Source: Mariniblastus fucicola
GTDB taxonomy: Bacteria; Planctomycetota; Planctomycetia; Pirellulales; Pirellulaceae
DNA length: 64,000 nt
Assembly (NCBI RefSeq): GCF_008087665.1
Contig: NZ_CP042912.1
Coordinates: 3,348,001-3,412,000, forward strand
Direction of reading: 5' to 3'
In this document: positions 57,361-64,000 of the stretch, piece after piece
Layout of the letters: each line of letters begins with the position of its first letter
Position numbering within the stretch: position 1 is the stretch's first letter
Notes under the pieces: model-generated
The model's input: only the letters and a program-made list of their open reading frames with translations
Told to the model about the DNA's origin: nothing
Database searches by the model: none
Made by a program: the position numbers and the translations under genes

Positions 57361-57454
57361 TCTTCGTTTGCGTCAGTTATCTTTGCGAACGAACCTCCAA
57401 ACCAAAATAATACTCCGTACCTCAAATCTATTTGGGAACAGCAGAAGGAAGACA

Positions 57455-58426
57455 ATGTCTATTTCAGCAAAAGATGTCGCCTCGCTCCGCAAGTCCACTG
57501 GAGCCGGCATGATGGACTGTAAAGAAGCACTCAAGGAATCCGGTGGAGACCTTGACGGTGCCTTGCAGTGGCTTGCCAAGAAAGGCGCAAAAGTCGCAGC
57601 CAAACGTGCTGACCGCGACGCAACAGAAGGAATCGTTGTCATCGTTGGTGATGACAAGAAAGCTCTCGCAATGGCGCTCAGCTGCGAAACTGACTTCGTG
57701 GCCAAGAACGAAGATTTCATTGCGTTCGCCAACACGCTCGCCAATCTGGCTCTCGAAAAAGGCGTCAAGTCGGCAGAAGAATTCGCGTCAGTCGAATTCG
57801 ATGGCGCGACTGTCGCTGAAAAGCTTGTTGAGCGAACTGGCAAGATCGGTGAGAAGCTTGAAGTTTCAGACCTGCAAGTTGTCGAAGGCGATTCGATCGC
57901 TCAGTACATCCACGCCGGCAGCAAAATCGGTGTTCTTGTTTCGTACAAGGACGGTGGCAACAGCGAAGGATCTCAGTTCTTCCGCAGCATCGCGATGCAT
58001 ATCGCTGCGATGAGCCCAACTGCAATGTCGCCGGATGAGTTCGACATCGAAGAAGTCAAGAAAGCCACCGAAGCGTTGATCGGCCAGATCACTGTTGAAA
58101 ACGAAGACCGCGAGCGTCTTGGCAAGCCTCTCAAGAACGTGCCTCAGTACGCCAGCCGTTTGCAGCTGACGCCTGAAGTTATGGCCAAAGTTGAAGAGGA
58201 CATCAAAGAGCAACTCAAGACTGAAGGCAAGCCTGAGAAGATCTGGGACAAGATCGTACCAGGTAAAGTTGAACGCTTCATCGCCGACAACACGCTCTTC
58301 GACCAGGAACGATGCCTGATGAGTCAGTTCTTTGCGTTGGACGATTCGAAAACCGTTGAAGCAGCGGTCAAGGATTTCCACGACGACGCGAAAATCGTCG
58401 AATATCGCCGCGTTTCGGTTGGCTAA
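57455..58426 (+). CDS. tsf: Translation elongation factor Ts
   Basis: 323 aa from ATG 57455, with AAGGAAG 4 nt upstream; the frame is open further upstream but that part is not conserved in character. The start MSISAKDVASLRKSTGAGMM, then DCKEALKESGGDLDGALQWL, is the UBA-like N-domain; ETDFVAKNEDFIAFANTLAN is the Tu-binding signature. The core and C-terminal module are present (FDQERCLMSQFFALDDSKTV). It is longer than E. coli EF-Ts (283 aa) because of an inserted segment in the core. It acts as the GDP/GTP exchange factor for EF-Tu. A terminator follows. Confidence 0.97.
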   Translation: MSISAKDVASLRKSTGAGMMDCKEALKESGGDLDGALQWLAKKGAKVAAKRADRDATEGIVVIVGDDKKALAMALSCETDFVAKNEDFIAFANTLANLALEKGVKSAEEFASVEFDGATVAEKLVERTGKIGEKLEVSDLQVVEGDSIAQYIHAGSKIGVLVSYKDGGNSEGSQFFRSIAMHIAAMSPTAMSPDEFDIEEVKKATEALIGQITVENEDRERLGKPLKNVPQYASRLQLTPEVMAKVEEDIKEQLKTEGKPEKIWDKIVPGKVERFIADNTLFDQERCLMSQFFALDDSKTVEAAVKDFHDDAKIVEYRRVSVG

Positions 58427-58446
58427 CACGCCAATGATCCGAACCA

Positions 58447-58480
58447 AAGCCTTGGCCATTGTTGGCCAGGGCTTTTTTTG
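58447..58480 (+). terminator. Rho-independent terminator after tsf
   Basis: AAGCCTTGGCCA (58447-58458) pairs with TGGCCAGGGCTT (58463-58474) with one wobble, followed by a run of T ending TTTTTG. It separates rpsB-tsf from the ABC transporter genes. Confidence 0.9.
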
Positions 58481-58553
58481 TGTCGCCAAAAATTGAAACC
58501 GCGGTGGATGGATTGCAGTACAACCGGTAGCCTGTGCTACGACTACTTCCCTA

Positions 58554-59486
58554 ATGAAATTGCCAATGATCGAAGCCAAAAGTCTCGTCAAAACGTATGG
58601 TACGCTGACAGCGGTCGACAACCTGTCTCTCACGATCCACGAAGGCGAGACGATCGGTTTGCTGGGGCCAAACGGCGCCGGTAAGACAACGACGATCGGA
58701 ATGCTGGTCGGATTAACGACGCCCGATTCTGGCGAAGTCGTGATCCACAAAGGAAACAACAGTCCGCAAATTGCTCCGACCGGTTCGCCAAACAACGTCT
58801 CGGTACGCGGTCGCATCGGAATCGCGCCGCAAGCTCTTTCGCTCTACGAAGAACTCTCTGCCGTCGAAAACCTTCGCTTCTTTGGATCGCTCTACGACCT
58901 TGCCGGAAAAGCTTTGAAAGACCGTGTAGAAACGGCGCTTGAGATCGCTGGCTTGGAAGATCGACGAAACGATCGAGTCTCGACTTTCTCCGGCGGGATG
59001 AAACGTCGACTGAATATTGCCGTCGCATTGATCCATGAACCCGAAGTCATCCTGCTGGATGAACCAACCGTCGGGGTCGATCCGCAATCGAGAAATCATA
59101 TCTTCGAGCGGATCGAACAGATGCAGAAAAACGGCATGACCATTCTGTATACGACTCACTACATGGAAGAAGCCCAGCGACTTTGCGATCGCGTCGCGAT
59201 CATGGATCATGGCAAAATTTTGGCAATCGACACCGTCGACGGTCTGTTGGAAAAGCACGGAACTCGGCCAGTCGTCTCTGCCACATTGCATCCACAGTCC
59301 TCACGTGCTGGTCTGCCGGCGGAACCTGATGGCGATTCGTTGCGGTTTGAATCCGACGATCCGATCACGGAAGTCAGTCGCCTGACTCAGTCCGGAATCC
59401 GTTTTCAGTCCCTGCAAATCGCGAACTCGGATCTCGAATCCGTATTTCTGACTCTGACCGGACGGCAACTCCGCGACAGACAATAG
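58554..59486 (+). CDS. ABC transporter ATP-binding subunit (ABC-2/NatA-like exporter)
   Basis: 310 aa (ATG 58554; the internal ATG 58566 giving MIEAKSLVKTYG is equally possible). Motifs: Walker A GPNGAGKTTTIGML, Q-loop GIAPQALSLYEEL, signature STFSGGMKRRLNIAVALIHE, Walker B VILLDEPTVGVDPQSRN, switch His TTHYMEEAQRLCDRV. After the ATPase core, residues from about 220 form the accessory domain of CcmA/NatA-type ATPases. It pairs with the permease gene 57 bp downstream to export an unknown substrate. Inserted between tsf and pyrH, which are often closer neighbours. Confidence 0.95.
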   Translation: MKLPMIEAKSLVKTYGTLTAVDNLSLTIHEGETIGLLGPNGAGKTTTIGMLVGLTTPDSGEVVIHKGNNSPQIAPTGSPNNVSVRGRIGIAPQALSLYEELSAVENLRFFGSLYDLAGKALKDRVETALEIAGLEDRRNDRVSTFSGGMKRRLNIAVALIHEPEVILLDEPTVGVDPQSRNHIFERIEQMQKNGMTILYTTHYMEEAQRLCDRVAIMDHGKILAIDTVDGLLEKHGTRPVVSATLHPQSSRAGLPAEPDGDSLRFESDDPITEVSRLTQSGIRFQSLQIANSDLESVFLTLTGRQLRDRQ

Positions 59487-59543
59487 TCGAACCTGATTTC
59501 AATCGTCACCGACATTCGATTCACCTACCGACGGAACTCGTAA

Positions 59544-60869
59544 ATGGCACAGATCTTCAGCATCGCATGGAAAGACCTGAAAGTTCTTTCTCGCGACCCA
59601 CTCGGCATGTTTTTCATCGTTGGATTTCCCATTTTGATGGGGCTTTTCTTCGGCCTGATGATGGGCGGAATGGGCTCGGGCGGTTCAAGCTCAAAGATGA
59701 AAGTTGCCCTCGTCGACAACGACCAGACAGACCAATCCAAAAGGTTCATTGAGTTGCTGACTGCCAAAGGCAATGTCGAAATGTTGCCCGGCGAACTGGA
59801 ACCGTCAAAAGAGATGGTTCGCAAAGGCAAAGCCGTCGGCGTGGTCGCATTGGAAGAAGGTTTTGGCGAACGGGTCGGGGTTTTCTGGGGCGAGCCCCCG
59901 GAAATTCAACTGGGAATGGATCCGTCGCGAGGGGCCGAGTCCGCGATGCTTCAGGGCTATATCATGCAAACCGTTGGGCAGATGATGGGCGACCGCTTCT
60001 CCGATCCGGCCGATTTTCGATCAACCATCGACAGTGCTCGCGACGAGGCAAAAGCCAATGAATCGATCAACCCAATCAATCGCCAACTGCTGTTGGGCTT
60101 CCTCGGAACCGTCGATTCGATGCTGGGATCGATGGAAGATCTGCAAACCAAACAGGAGGGCAGCGAGCAAGAGCAGGCGATGAGCCAGCCCGGATTCGAG
60201 TTCGCAAACGTCACGGAAATCGACATTACTCGGCAGGTTGACCCCAAAAGCCGCGAAGGTCAGATACGCAAGATTACTTCTCAGTGGGACATCAGCTTTC
60301 CACAAGCCATGCTGTGGGGAATTCTCGGATGCATCGCGGGATTTTCCGCTTCGATCGCTCGTGAGCAAACGACGGGAACGATGACGCGTTTGCAGGTGGC
60401 GCCGATCGCCAAAACAAAGATTCTCGCTGGCAAGGCATTGGCCTGCTTCTTCGCCGTCCTGTTTGTGATCGCGATGATGACCGTGCTGGGTTATTTCGTT
60501 GGCATGCGGCCCGGAAACATTCTCCACCTATGCGTGGCTGCCATTTCGGTTTCGATTTGCTTTGTCGGAATCATGATGACGCTTAGCCTGCTGGGGAAAA
60601 CGGAACAATCAGTCAACGGGTTGGGCTGGATGGCCAACATGGTGATGGCGATGATTGGCGGTTGCATGATTCCAGTCATGTTCATGCCTGACTTCATCCA
60701 GAAAATCAGCTTTCTGAGCCCTGTTCGCTGGGCGATTTCGGCGATCGAAGGAGCGATTTGGCGGGACTTCACCTTCAGTGAAATGCTTCTGCCTTGTGGA
60801 GTCCTGATTGGCATTGGAGCGGTTGGAATGGTTGTCGGTTCCGCCATCCTCAGCCGTAGGTTGTCATAA
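59544..60869 (+). CDS. ABC-2 type transporter permease
   Basis: 441 aa. One transmembrane helix sits near the N-terminus (GMFFIVGFPILMGLFFGLMM). A large extracytoplasmic region of about 210 aa follows (KMKVALVDNDQTDQSKRF ... SQPGFEFANVTEIDITRQ), then five or six C-terminal helices with the ABC-2 signature area (FSASIAREQTTGTMTRLQVA and PIAKTKILAGKALACFFAVL). This is the YhgE/NatB-like layout. It partners the ATPase upstream. Substrate unknown. Gly/Met-rich sequence (MMGGMGSGGSSSKMK) follows the first helix. Confidence 0.92.
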   Translation: MAQIFSIAWKDLKVLSRDPLGMFFIVGFPILMGLFFGLMMGGMGSGGSSSKMKVALVDNDQTDQSKRFIELLTAKGNVEMLPGELEPSKEMVRKGKAVGVVALEEGFGERVGVFWGEPPEIQLGMDPSRGAESAMLQGYIMQTVGQMMGDRFSDPADFRSTIDSARDEAKANESINPINRQLLLGFLGTVDSMLGSMEDLQTKQEGSEQEQAMSQPGFEFANVTEIDITRQVDPKSREGQIRKITSQWDISFPQAMLWGILGCIAGFSASIAREQTTGTMTRLQVAPIAKTKILAGKALACFFAVLFVIAMMTVLGYFVGMRPGNILHLCVAAISVSICFVGIMMTLSLLGKTEQSVNGLGWMANMVMAMIGGCMIPVMFMPDFIQKISFLSPVRWAISAIEGAIWRDFTFSEMLLPCGVLIGIGAVGMVVGSAILSRRLS

Positions 60870-60969
60870 CAATTCTTTTGCTCGGCTTCCTCGTGAACCC
60901 GATATCAAAAGGACGATGGATTGGTCATAATCTTCACTTTGAAAACACAGACTTTCTGCCAGAAACATT

Positions 60970-61710
60970 ATGCCCGCTCCTAAATTCAAACGCATTCTTC
61001 TGAAGCTTTCCGGTGAGAGCTTTTCACCCTCAGGCGAACGCGGGATCAGCATGGATGAGGTCGTGCACATTTCGCGTCAGGTTAGCGAAATCCAAAAACT
61101 TGGTTGCGAAATCGCAGTCGTCATCGGCGGCGGCAACATTCTTCGCGGAAGCCAGTTCAAGGCTACGACGGAAGTGGTCGAAGAAGCGACCGCGCATTAC
61201 ATGGGCATGTTGGCGACCGTGATCAACGGTTTGGCGCTGCATGATGCGTTCGAATCGATGGGCTGCGAAACGCGACTGATGAGCGCGATCAAGATGGACG
61301 GAGTTTGCGAGCCGTACATCCGCAGGCGTGCCGATCGGCATTTGCAAAAAGGACGCGTCGTCATTTTGGGTGCCGGAACGGGCAGTCCGTTCGTGACGAC
61401 GGATACGGCCGCGGCGATGCGTGGCATGGAACTGGGTTGTGACATCGTGATGAAGGCGACTCGGGTCGACGGAGTTTACAGCGAAGATCCGGAAAAGAAT
61501 CCTCACGCGATTCTGTATTCCGAGTTGAGTTTCCAAACCGCGGTCGAAAAAGGATTGCGGGTGATGGATTCGACAGCGATTTCGCACTGCATGGAACACA
61601 ATCTGCCGCTGATGGTTTTCAATTTCCGCAAAGACGGAAACATCATGAAGGCTGTGATGGGCGAGAAAGTTGGAACGCTGGTCTCCAATGATGTCAAAGG
61701 TGCAGTGTAG
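60970..61710 (+). CDS. pyrH: Uridylate kinase (UMP kinase)
   Basis: 246 aa, standard length. Motifs of the amino-acid-kinase fold family: [79 protein letters not shown] and MPLMVFNF-type C-terminal strand ([18 protein letters not shown]). It phosphorylates UMP to UDP in the cytoplasm. rpsB-tsf-pyrH-frr is a common order; here an ABC exporter pair lies before pyrH and no frr follows in the window. No strong Shine-Dalgarno upstream of ATG 60970. Confidence 0.97.
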   Translation: MPAPKFKRILLKLSGESFSPSGERGISMDEVVHISRQVSEIQKLGCEIAVVIGGGNILRGSQFKATTEVVEEATAHYMGMLATVINGLALHDAFESMGCETRLMSAIKMDGVCEPYIRRRADRHLQKGRVVILGAGTGSPFVTTDTAAAMRGMELGCDIVMKATRVDGVYSEDPEKNPHAILYSELSFQTAVEKGLRVMDSTAISHCMEHNLPLMVFNFRKDGNIMKAVMGEKVGTLVSNDVKGAV

Positions 61711-62058
61711 CCGCTGATCGATGTCGACTTTGACTCTCTCGCTTGCGATTCATGCGGGCAATGAATGAATGATTCGTTTTCGCTCTTCGGCTTTGTGGGG
61801 TATTGTGGCTAAGCAAAAGTTTGCGACGTAGTTCTCAATTCTCCGGACGCTTTTCCCATGAGCGGTTTTGGCCAGTCCAACTCGCTACAATCCAAACTCT
61901 CGGTAACGTCGACGCGGTTTTGCAATTCCCGAACCGTGCTTCGACGAACGAATGGCTCAAATTTTTCCACCAGTCAGTTGCAAATAAGGCCAAAGTTGAT
62001 AATCCTGTTGGTTGGCTTGGGAATATTGATACCGCCACTTATTTAATAGGATTTATAG
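61711..62058. other. Intergenic region after pyrH
   Basis: 348 bp. frr, which often follows pyrH, is not here. I see no supported gene, terminator or repeat. GGATT at 62050-62054 serves as the ribosome-binding site of the next gene. Confidence 0.5.
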
Positions 62059-62331
62059 ATGTCTGAAAGCGAACAACCCGTCGAACAACAACCTGTTGAA
62101 ACACCCGTTGGTGCTCCGGTCAAAAAGAAAGGCATCTCACTGCCGTTTCTCCTCATGGTGCCAATCCTTGCCGTTGGAGCCTATTTCGGTGTGAAGCAGA
62201 TCATGTACATGTCGATGCTAAACGATATGAGCCAGGAAACGAACAAGCCAATCGAAATTGATCCGCGGACTCCGGAAGAACGGGGCCTCAACATCGACGC
62301 TGTCGGTGCTGCGGCGTCTCCAAAGACGTAG
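62059..62331 (+). CDS. Small single-pass membrane protein
   Basis: 90 aa. Pro/Glu-rich cytosolic N-terminus (SEQPVEQQPVETPVGAPVKK), one transmembrane helix (SLPFLLMVPILAVGAYFGVK, about residues 27-46) and a short periplasmic tail (TPEERGLNIDAVGAA). No family recognised. A GGAT motif lies 5-6 nt upstream. It is convergent with the secretin-like gene on the other strand, separated by that gene's terminator. Function unknown. Confidence 0.7.
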   Translation: MSESEQPVEQQPVETPVGAPVKKKGISLPFLLMVPILAVGAYFGVKQIMYMSMLNDMSQETNKPIEIDPRTPEERGLNIDAVGAAASPKT

Positions 62332-62480
62332 TCTGGTTGTCGGCAGAATCGTTCACGGCTCGACTCATTCGGGCCGGTCGATTGCGGCCATCCATGGTTA
62401 AGCGAGGGCAGATCGCGACGCTCGATATTCGATGCTGGTTGAGCTGGTTGAGCTGATTGGCTGCCCGAGCTCGATGCATA

Positions 62481-62509
62481 AAAAAACGCGGGCCAACCTG
62501 GACCCGCGT
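62481..62509 (-). terminator. Rho-independent terminator of the secretin-like gene
   Basis: ACGCGGG (62486-62492) pairs with CCCGCGT (62503-62509). On the minus strand the stem is followed by TTTTTTT. It lies about 34 bp past the stop codon of the 62543 gene. Confidence 0.88.
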
Positions 62510-62542
62510 CATCGTCTTTAGTTCTATTTTGGCACTCGTGTA

Positions 62543-64000
62543 CTATCGGCCGCCACGACCTCCGCCGCCGCCTCCGCCACCACGACCGCCTCCTCCTCCG
62601 CCGCCGCCACCGCGTCCTCCACCTCCGCCGCCGCGTGTTCCGCCGCCGCCTTGGTTTCCACCACGGGCTCGCATCATCTGGATGAAGTTGTTTCTGGCTT
62701 CAGCTTGCTGCTTCGCCTGAGCCGCTTGGGCTGCGGAATTGTCGTTGCCGGCCGTCTTCTTGGCCGCGGCACCGTCTTCGCCTTCAGTCGCCGGTTCCGC
62801 GTCGCTGCCGATGATTTCGATTTTGTCTTTCCCCAGCAAGTTTTGCAGCATTCTCGCCATCTCGGCACCGTTTGCGCCCTTCATGTCGTACTGCTTCATC
62901 ATGCGAGGCTCTTCAACTTCCGGCTGGTCAAGTGCGGCGACCAGAGCCTCGACCTGGATGAAAATGAACTTCGGCCCCATGAACAACAAAGTACTGGTTT
63001 TTTCGTCGACCGACAGATAGCCACGTGGCTTGACTTCTTCAGCTTCGCCTCCGCCGCCGCCTTTGCCGCCCTTGGTCAGCTGCTGCATCATCTTCATCAT
63101 GTTTGCAGCTTCATTGCCGCCACCGCCGCCCTGACTCGCTTCGGCATCCGAAAAGTAGACCGCCATCAGTGTTTCGATCTGCGTCTTCATGTCGTTAGGG
63201 TCACGATGTTGAACCAGAATGGAGTAGATTTGTCCCGCCGTTTCAGGATTGTGAGGTGGCGTTGAAATGTCGAACAATTCAACCGCCGCGTCAATCAACG
63301 CCAGATCCGCTGTTGTAGCGCCGGTAACCCAAAGATAGTTCAGTCTCCCATCGATACCGATTTGCACATCGCCTTCGAGCGTCGCCGAAACAGCATCACC
63401 GCCGCCACCGCCAAACAGTGCATCGACCATTCCACCGCCAGCGTCTCCCATCACGTTGTCAGCGATACCGCCGAGCAAACCAGCGCCTCCGCCTCCTCCG
63501 CCACCACCGATGCCGTACATGCTTTCGAGAAGCGACTTCATGTAGCTGGCTTGGCAATGCCGCAGCTGATAAACGGTAGGCTTGGCATTTTCAGCTTCCA
63601 CATCCATAAGTTGGTCAATCAAAAACGCCGCATCGTCGCCCGCGTCCAGGTCATCGGACTCGATAATGATGCCAAACTCGGTTCCCCAGACTCGTACCGG
63701 AGCTCCAGGAATCGATTCAATTTGTTCTGGAAGTTGATAAGTGTCTTCTTTTTGGTTAATTGCGTCTCCGGGCGATGGTTCGTCCGGTGTCTGCAACATC
63801 GCGGTCGAAAGTCGCAGTGTTGCGGACGGGAACAAAGCAACGGCGACCTCAGTCAGGCGATCGCGAATTACCGAGCTCTGGTCACGCTTGGGCGGCAACT
63901 CGTTCTCACGCTGACGGAAAAGGCTGCTTTCGTCTGATTCCGGTGCCGATGGAGGTCGGACATCGAACAGGTTTTCCCGGCTCATCGTTGGCCAATAGTC
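62543..64000 (-). CDS. Secretin-N-domain-like protein with Gly-rich inserts and an RGG-type tail (5' end beyond window)
   Basis: At least 485 codons. An ATG occurs at 63985, but the frame remains open to the right edge (DYWPT before the Met), so the true start is probably outside. Three stretches look like the N1/secretin_N fold: TVYQLRHCQASYMKSLLESM, QIYSILVQHRDPNDMKTQIE and MMKQYDMKGANGAEMARMLQ, each a KH-like beta-alpha unit. Between them are Gly-rich loops (GIGGGGGGGGAGLLGG, GGGGGNEAANMMKMM). The last ~40 residues are almost only Gly and Arg (RGGGGGGRGGGGGGGGG). The secretin pore domain is not seen in the visible part. Planctomycetes have large secretin-N proteins of unclear function; whether this takes part in type II secretion or type IV pili is open. 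It has its own terminator. Confidence 0.75.
   Translation of the reverse strand, partial: DYWPTMSRENLFDVRPPSAPESDESSLFRQRENELPPKRDQSSVIRDRLTEVAVALFPSATLRLSTAMLQTPDEPSPGDAINQKEDTYQLPEQIESIPGAPVRVWGTEFGIIIESDDLDAGDDAAFLIDQLMDVEAENAKPTVYQLRHCQASYMKSLLESMYGIGGGGGGGGAGLLGGIADNVMGDAGGGMVDALFGGGGGDAVSATLEGDVQIGIDGRLNYLWVTGATTADLALIDAAVELFDISTPPHNPETAGQIYSILVQHRDPNDMKTQIETLMAVYFSDAEASQGGGGGNEAANMMKMMQQLTKGGKGGGGGEAEEVKPRGYLSVDEKTSTLLFMGPKFIFIQVEALVAALDQPEVEEPRMMKQYDMKGANGAEMARMLQNLLGKDKIEIIGSDAEPATEGEDGAAAKKTAGNDNSAAQAAQAKQQAEARNNFIQMMRARGGNQGGGGTRGGGGGGRGGGGGGGGGRGGGGGGGGRGGR

Noticed and set aside
57866-58816. 316-codon minus-strand frame across tsf, its terminator and the ABC ATPase
   Set aside because: It overlaps two well-supported genes and a terminator; composition typical of antisense shadows.
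61803-62066. 87-codon frame between pyrH and the small membrane protein
   Set aside because: No start signal, no conserved-looking features, overlaps the next gene's start.

Overview
The window looks like a chromosome segment of a planctomycete (Pirellulales/Planctomycetia type). The reasons are: two PEP-CTERM proteins (tails VPEPS...GLLGLVRRRR and VPEPS...LLGVRRRR), a giant protein that opens with an LEPR-XLL-like motif followed by DUF4347, a GAF/HlyD fusion, a CRTAC1-type FG-GAP/UnbV lipoprotein and a glycine-rich secretin-N protein. Gene finding was by eye on both strands. I saw no rRNA, tRNA or CRISPR array.

Region 1 (1-31.8 kb) is the centrepiece. Five minus-strand genes in tandem encode a TolC-family outer-membrane channel, a short SecA-like ATPase, an HlyD adaptor, a GAF-HlyD fusion and an M50 (site-2-protease-type) membrane metallopeptidase that leaves the window on the left. 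Divergently, across a roughly 490-bp intergenic region, lies one 23-kb gene for a ~7,640-residue surface or secreted protein. It consists of LEPR-XLL, DUF4347, about 33 tandem DUF11/DUF7507-type beta-sandwich modules joined by Asp/Gly-rich linkers, and a Cys-rich acidic tail. It ends at a strong terminator. I infer that the five genes form a dedicated export and processing route for the giant protein: SecA-like motor, M50 peptidase, periplasmic adaptors and TolC, with no ABC or RND pump.

Region 2 (31.8-49 kb) is a genome-decay and mobile-element zone. It has an ISL3 element with a perfect 8-bp target duplication inside a small secreted-protein gene, an IS3 element with an A6G frameshift site that cuts another gene, and an IS4-like element next to a truncated undecaprenyl-phosphate sugar transferase that also carries a Trp-to-TGA stop. 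It also has a RAYT (REP-associated Y1 transposase) with many GGTGTCAGGGACC-type repeats, plus fragments of a PH-domain gene and of the RAYT. Between these are apparently functional genes: a PEP-CTERM protein, the CRTAC1-like lipoprotein, and a J-domain membrane protein translationally coupled to a second membrane protein.

Region 3 (48.9-64 kb) is conserved chromosome. A minus-strand run has queA, a sulfotransferase, an ABC-F ATPase and a bPH2 protein. Then come two small uncharacterised plus-strand proteins, a Tat-exported metallophosphoesterase and a P-domain-like PEP-CTERM protein. The translation cluster rpsB-tsf and pyrH follows, split by an ABC-2 exporter pair and with no frr after pyrH. 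The window ends with a small membrane protein and the 3' part of a secretin-N-like protein with an RGG tail.
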